Source of the DNA: Alisma plantago-aquatica
Lineage: Eukaryota > Streptophyta > Magnoliopsida > Alismatales > Alismataceae
Direction of reading: 5' to 3'
Assembly: GCA_963693085.1 (NCBI GenBank)
Contig: OY856410.1
Location: 884,515,335-884,579,334 of the forward strand
Length of the DNA: 64,000 bases
The notes under the pieces were generated by a model. The model saw only the letters and a list, made by a program, of their open reading frames with translations, was not told the origin of the DNA and searched no databases. Below are positions 35,875-48,391 of this stretch, piece by piece; the stretch's first letter is position 1, and the number at the start of each line of letters is the position of its first letter. Both the position numbers and the translations under genes were made by a program.

Positions 35875-36465
35875 GCAAATGGTTTTGGACCTTTGGTCCA
35901 AACGGTCACAAAATCGTTTGGAGACCAAACAATTTGCAAACTGTTTGGTGATTTGAGTCCCAAACTACATGAGAGTGTTGACCGGTTGGATGGGTTGACC
36001 ATTTGAGGTTTGAACCCTAGTACATTTTGGATGATGATCCAATGGATCCAATTCATTGATTAAATGTATGGACAATCCACCAATTACGACTCTAATCGAT
36101 TTGTTGGAGGTTCCATAGATTGATCCATTTGATTTCAAGACTTTTTGGGTCAAACGGTCTTGAAAGCATTTTGGATCAAACAGTTTCAAAACCGTTTGGT
36201 GATCCAATGGTTGAGATTTTAGGGTTGGAGATCCAAGAGCCAATAATTGTTGAACTTCAATAACTCAATTGATTGAAGGTTTCAATGTAGCAAATCATGT
36301 TCAACCAATTGATGGATGTACCTAATGAACCCTTGCGGTTTTGAGACTAATTTGGCCCAAACGGTCTTGAGACCGTTTGAGTCCAAATGGTCTTGAAACT
36401 TTTTGCGGTCAAACGGTTTCGAAACCATTTGGGATCAAACAGTTTCATAACCGTTTGGTGATGAA
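35875..36465 (+). repeat. Inverted AAACGG/CCGTTT motif pairs (Gypsy-A 3' LTR)
   Basis: Clusters at about 35875-35950, 36145-36200 and 36330-36465. It has fewer intact dyads than the 5' LTR, mostly through C-to-T and G-to-A changes. Confidence 0.8.
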
Positions 36466-36823
36466 ACTTCAAAACCGAATAAAGGTCAACTGTGATTCAA
36501 TCATTTGGAAATTGAAGGTAATGATTGTTCCAATGATCCAATGATTGATAGTAATGACAATCAATGATAGGTACAAAGGTTGAATCCCTAAATTACCTAA
36601 TTGATTAATACCTTTAAAGGGATAAACCCTAATTGCTTATAAAAATAATAACTTAGTACACTATGCCAATCATTGTTGTATGTACTTGATTGAAGGGTTG
36701 ATATAACCTAATCAAGTTGAGAGGATGATAGAGAGGAAATCATACATGAAAATGATTTATGTGGTAATTAAGGGTATGATCCTCAGCAAAGAGATCATAA
36801 AACCCTAATCATGAGCGTAAACC

Positions 36824-37262
36824 CTAATTGAGGGTAATGTCATGTGAAACCCTAATTGAGGGTAATGCCATGTGAAACCCTAATTGGGGGTAATGCCATG
36901 TGAAACCTTAATTGAGGGTGATGCTATGTAAAACCTTAATTGAGGGTGATTCCATGTGAAACCCTAATTGAGGGTAATTCCATGTGAAACCTTAATTGAG
37001 GGTAATGCCATGTGAAACCTTAATTGAGGGTGATGCCATATGAAACCTTAATTGAGGGTGATGCCATGTGAAACCCTAATTGAGGGTAATTCCATGTGAA
37101 ACCTTAATTGAGGGTAATGCCATGTAAAACCCTAATTGAGGGTGATGCTATGTGAATCCCTAATTGAGGGTGATGCTATGTGAATCCCTAATTGAGGGTG
37201 ATGCTATGTGAAACCCTAATTGAGGGTGAAGCCATGTGAAATCCTAATTTCAGGTAATGCTA
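36824..37262 (+). repeat. 28 bp tandem array (Gypsy-A 3' LTR)
   Basis: About 16 copies of the ATTGAGGGTAATGCC-type unit, three more than the 5' LTR. This roughly accounts for the LTR length difference. Confidence 0.85.
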
Positions 37263-39529
37263 TGTGTAACCCTGATATAGAAGAATATTATGTGAAACTC
37301 TAATGTAGAGTGATACTATGTGAAATCCATAAATATGGGAGATTCTATGTGAACTTTAAATTATAAACATGGAAAACTCTATTCCTAATAATGGAATGGT
37401 GATTAATATATTGACAAGTATAACACCTAAAGAGGTTGATAATGAATGTCCTTATATCAATAGTTCCTAACTCAAAAATGAGTCCATATTATTAACAAGG
37501 GTTGTACTTTCTAAATAAGTGACTTATGACCAATGCAATACATGATAAATGTGATGAGTTGATGCACAAAGTATTAGGATGGAAAATACCCTAATACAAG
37601 CTAAGTGAATGAATTCAAGTATGATAAAGGTGACGAGGGAAGTGATATATCAAAGAATGATAGATATCACATTCAACACCTCAATATTGATATATCTTGA
37701 TGTGTTTTAAATCCAATATATTTGTATGAGTGACACATGAAGTGTGTCATGTCAGTTGTTTCATAAATGTAGGCTATCATGCCTTATGAAAAGGTTAATC
37801 CAAATCAATAGCCTATGATGCAATCATATTTTGGTAAAGATGAGAGAGGAACTCATACTTTGTGTTGATAATCCATTTAACAATGAATGATGAGAATAAA
37901 TAAGTATGATTGAATACTTATGTTATCAATGTTGGCTCCAAGCTATGTGGAGCAATGAATTAAGGTTTGATCATTAATAACATGATCTTAAGAACCTAAA
38001 TGGTTATTCATAGAAAACCCTAATGGAGGGTGATGATATGCAAGAGAAATTCTGACCCTAAAAAGGGAATAATGGTATTACTTTGTGTTCCATGGTGCTG
38101 ATATGAAAGCATTATAAAAGTTATCATGAGTATTAATCATGCAGGTATGTTGAGCTGATAAGCCTAGCCAGGTATGAGCTATGATGCTTTGTATATTGAA
38201 AATGTTTTATTGGCCCTATAAGCCTTCATATGCTTGGTTGCTTAGTGAGAGGAAATTTAAAATTAATGAGCCTTGTGTTCCATATGATGTTTTAATTATT
38301 GAAATTGGTTATGGGCTATATAAGCCATGATGTGCCTTGATTACCTATTTATAGGTAACGAGAGGTGAATTAAGCTCTGTGTGCTATGTGTAATGTTTGT
38401 TTAGTAAGGATCATGCTTACCTTGATCAAATGACCTGAAGGTATTAAGTTACATGTTACGTGGTAACAAGTATTTTATGATGAATTAAGGGTTTGAATAC
38501 CCATGTTCTATAATCATGATGATGAATTTATTAAGAAATGGAAAGGTACTTGATGAGATGAGGGATTAAGATTCTAATACCTTGTTAGAAGAGTATGGCA
38601 ACAAGCCATGACTCCACAAAACAATGTCAGGCATTAGCTGTGTGTTCTAAGCCTAAAGATAGTATATGTTGTGGCTATAACTCTATAATGAAGATGTCAA
38701 TTTACTCTGGCAAGTTAACTACAGCCTGACACATGATGTGAAAAATATAATCAACTGTGTTGTGTATTTGCATATGTTGAAATACGAGAAACATTAGTTG
38801 ATATTATCCTGCTTAGTGTAGCGGATAAATGTTATACATGATCTTCACAATACCTTATTGGATAAGTGACATGCTCCTCTATCAGGTTACAACTGCAATT
38901 CTTTATATAAGAATAATGTTCTAATCTGTTAAATATTGAATTAACTACTATTAAGCAATTATGATTCCTCTGTTCAGATTTATCTTATTAATCTGCAATA
39001 ATAATGTTTTTGGCGGAGAGTTATATCTCTCGCTGGGGCAATTTACAATTATCTCACCCACGTGGGAACCACATTTTTTAGGTCGACGCGGACGAGGAGG
39101 CAGGAATCCTTCAGTCAGTGAAGGACAACAACAACAGTAGCAGGGACAACAGTGAATTCTCAGGTGGAGACACTGGTTGATATGTCTTGTATAGATGTAC
39201 ATATAGTCCTATGTGTCGTCTTTGTACTCTCAAGTCCTCAGAGTAGTAGTTAGTGCTTTTGAGATTTTGGCTTAGTGCCTCGTGATTTTACACTGCATGT
39301 GTTTAGTTTAACAGAGCAGTTGATGCATGTAATTCTCAGAAAGAAATGATACAGTACATGTACTTGTGAATCAGTATGTAATTAAATTGCTCCAGTTCTT
39401 TATGAAAGAGTTTTCCTATGTGTGGATTTTTTTGTAAAATGGTTTTAATTTTTAGTGATTTTCAGTAATTCACTACTTAGTGATCGCTTTTGCTTAGTTA
39501 ATAATGTTTTATTCGGACGATGCGTCACA

Positions 39530-41475
39530 CTAATATAGGGTGATGTTATGTGAAACCCCAATATAGGATGATGTTATGTGAAACCCTAATATAGGGTGAT
39601 GTTATGTGAAACCCTAATTGATAAAGATGGGAAACCCTAACCCTAATGAGGGAATAGTGATGTTATCTTTGTATTGCATAATGTTGATATGTAATTGATA
39701 TGGTTGTTATTAAGTATACTAACCATGCAGGTATCATGAGATGATGAGCATAACCAGGTATGAGCTGTGATGTTAATGGGCCTTGTGAGCCATTATTTTA
39801 TTTGTTTCCTAGTGAGAGGTGACAAGAAGTTGAATATGCCTGGTGAACTATGTGAGATTCTTGTATAACAAGTATCATGAATACCTTGGTCAGATGTCCT
39901 GGAGGTATTAATTACCTGATAATCGATAACCTTATTCAGTGATGATCTAAGGGTTTAAATACCAGATCCAGTAAACATGATGATGATATTGATGAGGGGT
40001 GTGAATTCTTAGTGATGAGATAAGGGATTGAGATCCCAATGTTCTATAAATTTTTGAAAAGCACTTGATAGAAGTATTACATGTTTCTTTGAAGCATTTT
40101 TCATAATAATTCCTGTTTGAAATCTTGATTGATAATAAAATAATATGGTAATATACTTAAATAATCTAGTGGAATATTATCATGTAGAGCCTTGGCCATA
40201 GATCCATCATCGTCAGTAGCTGGTGATGATGAAATGGGTTCTCCTTCTGGTTAATCCGGAGCGTATATTTTTGAATATGTGGGGTTTCTCCTAGCTAAAA
40301 ATAGGAGGATTAGAGTGCAACTTCGGTTGTAAACTCAAGATATATTTAAGAGTATGGTGAACAGTCTCATGGCTTAGTGTTATGGAGCATGAATGTGTTC
40401 ATGGCTCAGGGAGCACGGTGAACTGGCCCGTGGCTCAGATTTACTAGTGCCGAGACCTATACCAAGGCAGGCTAGAGAATGGGTATCCTATGGGAGCTAA
40501 CCCTGTGACTGAAGTCACTTAAGCAAGAGACTGTGGTCCTGCTTGTGGTCTCACACTGACCAGGATGGATGAGATCGAGGAGTCTGGCTCTTCCTTTGAT
40601 CTTGTATGGCACCAGATTTGGGTTTCGCAACCAAAGGTTGGATTTGAGCGATACGGCTAACTTCCTCAGGGCATAAGAATGATTATAAAATGTAATCAGC
40701 CGTGTAGCATATTTTCTTATGTACGAATTACGAAAATCATTGGTTGATGTTACATCACTTATTATATCCTAAATGGATAGATATTATACATGTTCTTCAT
40801 ATTCCTTATTAAAATGAATAGATGATTTACTACTTTATCATTAATAGCTTTAATGTTTTAAAAGATGATATTCCTCTATTCTGCTTAATAATAATTAAAT
40901 CATGCTTTTCCATAGAGATTCCTATGCTCATTTTATTACTATTTATCTGCAATAATAATATTTATGGAGGATATCTCTCACTGAGACATTGGTCTCACTT
41001 CGTTGATCACCAACATTTTTAGGTGGACCCAGACGAGGAGGCAGGAACCATACGCCGGGGGAAGGACAACAGCATCAGCGACAATAGTGATATCTGAGGT
41101 GGAGATACTGATTGTTGCATCTTGTAGTTATGAGTCCTATGTGTCGTCTCTGTACTCTCAGGTCCTTGGAGTTGGTAGTTAGTGCTTTTATGATCGATCT
41201 GAGATTTTGGCATTGAATGCCTCGAGGTTTTATGTTGCTTATGTAAAGTTTTGGCAGAGCAACTATTGTATGTAATCCTCGAGAAGAGAAGGTACATAGT
41301 ATGTACTTTGTGGACCAGAATGTATATATAATATTTTGGTTCTTGTTATAAATGTTTCCTAGAAATGGATCTCTTTTCAAATGGTTTTAATTTTTAGTTA
41401 TTTTTGCTAATTCACAGTTTATGTTTAATTCTGCTTAATTGTAACGATTTGTATATCGGTTTGGTGATTGCGTCA
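39530..41475 (+). repeat. Gypsy-B 5' LTR, right part
   Basis: Resumes inside the tandem array interrupted at 10349, then follows the right half of the Gypsy-A LTR, and ends GATTGCGTCA. A segment near 40200-40700 has no counterpart in the Gypsy-A LTR. Confidence 0.83.
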
Positions 41476-41483
41476 TATGTTTT

Positions 41484-41495
41484 TGGTATCAGAGT
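41484..41495 (+). other. Gypsy-B primer-binding site (tRNA-Met)
   Basis: TGGTATCAGAGT, eight bases after the LTR. One mismatch to the usual TGGTATCAGAGC. Confidence 0.85.
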
Positions 41496-41610
41496 TTAAG
41501 GTTCACTAAGTCTATAGAGACATAGGATTAAGGTTGTTGAGTCTGTTCTAGTGTCTTTTAGTTTATCTGATAGTGACTTATGCTCTCAGGAGAAGAAGTA
41601 AAGCTTGAAG

Positions 41611-42822
41611 ATGGCTGGATCACACGAAGAACATGCTACTGAAAGCAGTGTTGTTGCACCAAGAGGAGGTGCAAGGGGTCAGACTAGAGAGGAACTAGTA
41701 CTTGAGAATCCCCAGCCTGACCATAGTACACTAGAAAACCCAACTTTCCATGCTCTGTTTGGGCAGTTCATGGCGACTATGACACATATGGTGGATAGGA
41801 TGCCACCACCTGCACCTAGGGCACCAGCCCACAATGAGGGACATGGAGCTGGCAAGACTTTTGAATAGCTTTGACGGGTAGGAGCCACTGATTATGGTGG
41901 TATAGCTGACCCAGCAGACGTGGACTTGTGGCTGAATGATCTGGAAAAGGCCTTCAGAATTCTTAATATCCTAGAAGCTGAGAAGGTTAGACATTGGTGG
42001 GGCATAGAAGAAGGCAAAAGGCCAGGTGTTGAAGTCGGATGGGAAGAATTTTGACGTGAATATGTTAGTAGATATTTTCCCAAGACTTACCTAGATGAGA
42101 AAATCTCTCAGTTTGAGTGGATAAGGAAAGGACAAATGAACATTAGTGAGTATGAAGCTAAGTTTATGGAGCTTCTATGGTTCTGTCTGCACATGGCTGC
42201 TACAGATGAGGAGAGGATTCAGCGTTTTGAGAAGGGTTTGAACGTTGATTTGACCACACCTGTATCTGCTCTAGAGAATAGAGAGAGGTTTTCCATCTTT
42301 GTGGAGTCAGTTAGGTAGATAGAAAGGTTCATGACTGAGAAGTGTCAGGCCAACAGTAAGAAAGTATATACACAGTTCCAAGGATAGAGGTCTGAAAGTT
42401 TTAAGAAACCAAGGTTTTTTGCACCAACAATATGACCAAGGTTCAATACTCAGATGCAGTGGACATCCAGCAAGGGTAGAGGCCGTAGTTTACCACCAGA
42501 TGGAGCCCACAGCTCAGCATCAATGTCAGTAGTAGGACCATCTAGGTCGCAGTGGGAGAAAAGAAGCTGTTATAAATGTGGGAAGATGGGACATTTGATG
42601 AAAGATTGTCTAGCTAGAGACGTGGGTGTAACCCAACCACCGAGGCAGAGTCAACCAGGCTCTCAGAAGAGACAGTTTAGCAGTGGCACTCGAGGATGTG
42701 GAGATGCATCCCAAGCTGGCTCATCTATATCCAACAACAAGGTGAGTGGTCGACAACCGGCAACGAAAAGATTCTATGCTATGAATCAGTCGGAAGTAGT
42801 GGTCAACCCACGAGTCATGACA
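41611..42822 (+). pseudogene. gag: Gypsy-B gag pseudogene
   Basis: The ATG at 41611 follows the leader and matches Gypsy-A. The capsid-type region has LEKAFRILNILEAEKVRH. A zinc knuckle CYKCGKMGHLMKDC (42570-42611) is intact. Defects: stops at 41866 and shortly after, others near 42052, 42316 and 42386, and a ~36 bp in-frame gap after EKVRH relative to Gypsy-A. Confidence 0.88.
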
Positions 42823-43260
42823 GGTCAGATGGAATTATTTCATTCTGATATGTCTTCGTCCTGCTTTGTATCTATTTTGATTGATCAGGGTGCTACGCAT
42901 TCCTTTATCACTCGAGAAGTGATTAATGACTGCAATATGACTGTCAGTCACAGAGCAGATAACTTGTTATTAGAAACTCCTTTAGTTGGATCTACAGTGT
43001 TGCGGGAGGTATATTCTCCTTGTGTTCTTTCTTTTTTAGAACATAGCATTTAGGTGGATCTTATACCACTTGATATGCATGTGTTCGACATAATCCTTGG
43101 GATGGACACCCTAGAAAAGTATAAGGTTGTCTTAGATTGTGGTTCCAAGCAAGCTATGTTCATAGACAATGGTGATGCATGGGTTTTTTAGGGGGACAGA
43201 AAGATTCTTCCGACCTATCTAGTGTTAGCAATGATAGCTAAGAAACTGATGTGACAAGGA
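42823..43260 (+). pseudogene. Gypsy-B aspartic protease region
   Basis: The active-site block reads ILIDQGATHSFI where the family has D-S-G, so the catalytic triplet is changed (S to Q). FDIILGMDTLEKY follows, as expected downstream in this fold. Stops at about 43051 and 43190 break the frame. Its role was to cleave the Gag-Pol polyprotein. Confidence 0.8.
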
Positions 43261-44008
43261 TGTGAAGCATTCTTGGCACATGTGGTAGATACCAGAGCAG
43301 AGAGTCCTAGTCTTTTTGAAGTTCCGATTGTTAGGGAATTTGAGGATGTGTTTCCTGAGGAACTTCCAGGTGTTCCTCCACCTCGAGAGATTGATTTCAA
43401 GATTAATCTAATCCTGGGTACACAACCAATAGCTCAAACACCTTATAGAATGGCACCTGCTGAGATGGAAGGACTCAAGAAACAGTTACAGGAATTGCTT
43501 GAAAAGGGTTTTATTCGACTAAGTACTTCACCTTGGGGTGCTCCGGTTCTTTTCATTAAAAAGAAAGACAGGTCTATGCGATTATGCATCGACTATAGAC
43601 AGCTAAACAAAGTAACCATAAAGAACAAATATCTTCTTCCAAGGATAGATGACCTGTTTGACCAGTTCTGTGGTGCAACTATATTCTCTAAAATAGATCT
43701 CAGGGCAGGATACCATCAGTTATGCATCAAGGAGAGTGACTTATCTAAATCATCTTTCAGAACAAGGTATGGTCACTATGAGTTCATAGTTATGTCGTTT
43801 GGACTAACTAATGCACCAGCTGCATTCATGGAACTCATGAACAAAATCTTCCGGCCATTCCTTGATCAATTCATAGTTGTCTTTATATATGACATCCTGA
43901 TTTACAATAGAGATGCTTGACAACTTGAGAAACACCTTCGTCAGGCCCTGACTTTACTAAAAGAGAACAAGCTATACGCCAAATTTAGCAAGTGTGAATT
44001 CTGGTTAT
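43261..44008 (+). pseudogene. Gypsy-B reverse transcriptase, 5' part
   Basis: Open from 43273 to 43920. It shows [20 protein letters not shown], then the RT blocks [33 protein letters not shown] and [13 protein letters not shown]. The catalytic box reads FIYDILIYN, where the family has FIDDILVYS, so the first metal-binding aspartate is lost. A TGA follows at 43918. The frame runs into the Athila insertion after CEFWL and resumes at 61853. Confidence 0.9.
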
Positions 44009-45624
44009 TGATGCGAGGATTTTGAGTGACTTTTATAGACTACTTTTACATGTGTTTTATGTGTTTATTAGTAACATTTGTGGTTAGTATCACATGATTC
44101 ACTTGCTTTAGTCTATAATCTCATTTTGCATCAAATCTACTATATTTCATCTTTTTGGTTATAAATGATCATATGGATGTGTTTTAGCAAGGCTCATTCG
44201 AATTTACTTTTAAATTTTAGGAAAAATGAATATTGGCAACTGTCGATACCATCGATAGCTGTCAATAGTATCGACTCGGCCACAGTGAGATAGCCGCAAG
44301 GAACAAAGATGAGTTGATACCATCGACACTGAAGTCGATGGTAGTGAGATACCTACAACGAGCAAGCAGTCAACTGGTCGATACTATCGACATAAAGTGG
44401 ATACTATCGACCTCGCCCAACTTCAGTGTCAGATTGGTGATAAAAGCGACGCCTAAAGGTGTCGATACCATCGACACTGAAGTCGATGGTATCGAGTCTG
44501 CATCAGCACAAAACGTGAGGAAAAGGAAGAATTGTCGATATTATGATGGGCCGATACCATCGACCCACATCAATGGTATCGACGCTGTGAGATCAAGTTT
44601 TGTTACAGATCGTTGCTAATCAGACGGTGGTGATCTTTTGGCGATCTAAAGTGGTGCATATACCTAATTACGGCGGCCCTAAGTGGGGTATCACATCCTT
44701 AGTCATTGCATTAGTCTCAAGGAGGATAGGAGAGAAGAACGGAGCCCAGAGCCACGCCCCGATCATTCTGAGAGTTGTAGAAGGAGTTTTCCACTACCGA
44801 AAGGTTGTAGATCGCCCATTCTACGCCGAGGAACGCCCATATCTCCTCCATTCAGGGGTTAAATCACTTCTATCAACGTCTTCCCCATGTTTTCCCTTTC
44901 TCTCATCATGTCTTTCATGGATATGAACATGCGGGGCTAATCCCCTTTATCTTTAGGATCAGGAGTAGCCTGGGTGATTGTTGTATGACAGCTTTACTAT
45001 AGTATTTCATAATTTGTCTCTTAAATACGTCGTATGATTTTGTTTTCTCCATTATATCATTATGATTGATCACCCTAATTATAATCTAATGCCTTTAATT
45101 ACTTTGAAAGAAGAATTAACGGTTGAAAAAAGATGAAATTCACATTAACTAATAAATCCTTTGAACAAGGCGATGTACTGTTAATGGTGGAAACCCATAG
45201 TATGGTCTTCATGCACCTAGTTTAGGGTATAGGTTACTACTACCATGGAACCGGCCTAGATTTAGGTAGTGAATTGTATCACGAAAGTGAGCAATCTTGA
45301 ATACAGGCCACTACCCAGAATGAGAGGAGAATTAGGATAACTGTGTAGGAATTAATACAATGAGAACATGCGGTGAAACCACAATCCCAAAGACTCCCAT
45401 TCAAATTGATTAAACCAAACATTTAATCGATTGCTCGGTTTTCTTTTATTTTTATTTTCTTTTTCAATCAACTGTCAAATCATTTTAAATCAGTCTAGCT
45501 GATTGCAAGTTGTTAGTAGTAGTCTACCAATAATTATGTTTCCCTAAGTTCGACTTGGGCCTCACAAAGGCCTATATTACTCTGACGCGTGCACTTGTGT
45601 TTTACGCACGGTAAATTCGTGTCA
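44009..45624 (+). repeat. Athila 5' LTR (1616 bp)
   Basis: Bounded by TGATGCGAGG and CGTGTCA. Its first third carries five inverted motif pairs (44242-44585). Confidence 0.92.
44242..44585 (+). repeat. GTCGATACCATCGAC inverted-pair array (Athila 5' LTR)
   Basis: Five pairs of GTCGATACCATCGAC with GTCGATGGTATCGAC or variants, spaced about 60-90 bp. Each pair can fold into a hairpin. Confidence 0.88.
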
Positions 45625-45630
45625 AGTTTT

Positions 45631-45648
45631 TGGCGCCGTTGCCGGGGA
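45631..45648 (+). other. Athila primer-binding site
   Basis: TGGCGCCGTTGCCGGGGA, six bases after the LTR; the family site is usually attributed to tRNA-Asp. Confidence 0.92.
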
Positions 45649-45808
45649 AACGGCAGTTGTTGGCACTAAGAGTGCTATAAGAGGCCACTCTAGCCTACCT
45701 TTTTCTTTTAATTACATTTTTAATTCTTGCAATTGATTGTCTGTTTTTTAAGAAATATATATTCGTCTAGCACCTTAACTAAATATATCATTTTGCAGTT
45801 ACCAGTGC

Positions 45809-47554
45809 ATGGTGAGCACGCGTAGCACAGACTACGCACAGTCATTACCAGAGGTTCAATCTTCGAGATCAGATGACGAGGAGCAATACATTCAAAATCA
45901 ATATGAGAGAGTAAATTCAGATTCTAAACAAGAAGAGATGGCTGAAGAAAAGATGATATGGGAAAAGATCAAGGTGTCTTCTTCCTCCACATCAAAAGGG
46001 TCGATCAAGAAGCAGGCAGTTAACATCCCGCCTTATAAAATTGATCCAGCACTAATAAATCTAGTCAAATCTCAAGCATTCCATGGACTAAAGAATGAAG
46101 ATCCAGTGGCTCACATAAGCACCTTCGTGGAGAATTGTGACATGATCAAGATCGATCGTTTTCTATAGGAGACACTATATTTGAAACTGTTCCCAAGTTC
46201 GCTTGCAGGAAATGCAAGGGAGTGGTTTCATAATCTGGATGATGAGATTGTTGAGACTTGAGATCAGATGATCGAGGTTTTCTTCGAGCGTTGCTTCCCA
46301 CCTAAGAAGACTAATGATTTAATCAAGAAAATCCACAACTTCACTCAGAATGCAGGGGAAACTTATTTGGAGACCTGGGAAAGATTTCAGATAATGATGA
46401 GAAGATGCCCTCATCATGGGTTAGACAAGGAAAAATAGGTGAAGATTTTCTACTTCGTGCTTAATGAGCATGACAGAAGCAATTTAGATTCAGCAGGATT
46501 AGGATTCTTTCTGAACAATACTGATACAAGGTGTTGGGAGATTCTTAAAAACATGGCAAAGAAACAGTCCTGGGGTACCAGAGATGCACCTGAACAAGGT
46601 AGATCTGTAGGGGATGCTAAAGTCATTACAGAACTGAATGATAAGATGGATCTTATTGCAAAGAGACTTCTGGAAAAAGAAAATGAAGAGTCTGATGATG
46701 AAGCACATGTGAAATTCATGTGTCAGCAACATGGATATAGGAATAACGACTATTCCTAGAGGAAGGATAAGAAATTTTCCTAGAAAGATCTCAACAATTT
46801 CTTATAGGATTTGGAAGCGAAGCCACAACCCACTGTAGAAGAAAAGAGCAATGAGTTGCTCAATCAAGTAATCAAGAAGAATCAAGAACTCATGAGCATG
46901 TTTGGTCAACAAATCAAGCAATAAGGAGAGTTCATGAATCAGTTTGGGAAAACTTTACAAAGTCATGGGGCTCAGATGAGGACACTCGAGACATCCTTAG
47001 CACATATGGCAGTAGATATTTCAAGCTTGAAGAAACCAACGCAACAAGGTTTTCCTAGAAATATAAATGTTCCAGGAGGAAATCAACAAGACAAAGCAAT
47101 TCTATTAAGGAGTGGAAAGAAGATTTTAAACTCTAAGGCCGATGAACCAAGCACACCCCAGCCAGAGACCACAGGTGAGGCCATAGAGGAGGTCACAATC
47201 ACAGATCCAATAGAGGATGATGTAGAGGAAGCCACAATAGAGCCCATTGATGAGGAAGAGACTGAAAAGAGAATGCCATATGTGCCGCCACATCAGAGGG
47301 CATAGACTGTTCTAGTTCCCTATCCAAATAGTCTGAAGGCAAAGAAAGTGGATGCCCAGTTCAAAAAGTTCCTAGATAGTTTTAGGAAACTTTCAGTCAA
47401 CATCCCGCTGTTAGAAGCTATTGAGCAGATACCCTCTTATGGTAAGTTTCTGAAGGATATAATTACCAACAAGAGGAAGATTCCTGATACTGAGGTGGTG
47501 GTTCTTAAAGAGCAGGTTAGCGCCTTCATTTTGGGAACATTACTACCAAAATGA
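45809..47554 (+). pseudogene. gag: Athila gag pseudogene
   Basis: Start at 45809 (MVSTRSTDYAQSLPEVQ) is the first ATG after the leader. The capsid-like core has PVAHISTFVENCDMIK, LFPSSLAGNAREWFHNL and AGETYLETWERFQIMMRRCPHHG, as in Athila/Tat Gag. Later come a coiled-coil-like stretch and an acidic Glu/Asp-rich segment (47160-47280), then VDAQFKKFLDSFRKLSVNIPLLEA, which leads into protease. Around nine stops break the frame (for example 46166, 46259, 46436, 46757), many TAG or TGA where TGG, CAG or CGA would be expected. Confidence 0.88.
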
Positions 47555-48277
47555 CAAGATTTGGGATGCTTCAATATTTCATGTTACATTGTTAAGGTGA
47601 AATTCGGTGAAGTGTTGTGCGATTCCGGGGCAAGTATAAACTTGATGCCCCTCTCGACATTCAAGAAACTGGGTCTTAAGGAATCTAGACAAAGCAACAT
47701 GAAGATTCAACTCACAGATAATTCTGTGGTACAACCATATGGTATTTGTGAGGATGTCCTGGTAAAGGTTGATAGATTTGTATTTCCAACTAATTTTGTG
47801 GTAATGGAAATGCAAGATGACCAAGGGAATGAGCAACTCCTAGGAAGACCCTTCCAGGCTACTGCTGATATGATATTGGAGATGGGTAGAGGTCGATTGA
47901 CATTGGGAATAGAAGATGACCGATTTGAAATGGTAATGCCAGCAAGTACAAAACAATCACAGGCAAAGGAGCAATGTCGCATGGTGAAGCATTTTGATCA
48001 AAACATTTATATTTGTTCAGGGAAGACATTTCTGGATATGTCTCATGTAATGACCAAGGTAGATAAGGGGACACTGGCAGTAGATATTATAGAACAAACA
48101 AAAGTTGTTTCTCTTTGTAAAGTTGTGGGTTATCCAGATGATGAAGAGGAGGAAATTCCTATATATACTGAGGATGATGCAATAGCAAGTTTTACGCTTG
48201 ACTCATATCCACAATTTCCCCTTGAAGCTTGCTTATTTAATATCATGAATGATTGGATGAGAAACATGTCATTATAA
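47555..48277 (+). pseudogene. Athila aspartic protease region
   Basis: Open from 47561 to 48277. The active site CDSGASINLMPLSTFKKLGL is intact, and LLGRPFQATADMIL is the downstream block. A stop (TGA at 47552) separates it from gag, so it cannot be made as part of the polyprotein. Confidence 0.87.
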
Positions 48278-48391
48278 GAATGTATAAAGATGCTTAAAGT
48301 GCTCCTGTGCTATTATGTCAAGCATTATGAGGATCTTGGGCCTCTCCCACCACCGCTTCAATCATCATTGATCTGTCCACTAGAATTATAA

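Larger units (their letters stand above)
10350..39529 (+). mobile_element. Gypsy-A: pol-less Ty3/gypsy element with giant LTRs
   Basis: Paired LTRs of 4989 bp and 5051 bp flank a gag pseudogene and a non-coding interior. The 5 bp target duplication CTAAT is at 10345-10349 and 39530-39534. A tRNA-Met primer site follows the 5' LTR. A typical chromovirus internal 3' end (GATTTCGAGGATGAAATCC, 34441-34459) precedes the 3' LTR. No protease, RT, RNase H or integrase exists, so it would depend on a relative such as Gypsy-B. Copia-1 is inserted in its gag. Confidence 0.9.
34479..39529 (+). repeat. Gypsy-A 3' LTR (5051 bp)
   Basis: Bounded by TGTAACATCCC and ATGCGTCACA. It pairs with 10350-15338 over the full length, at a visible divergence of a few percent. 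It contains the AAACGG/CCGTTT dyads (35875-36465) and a longer 28 bp array. Confidence 0.92.
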
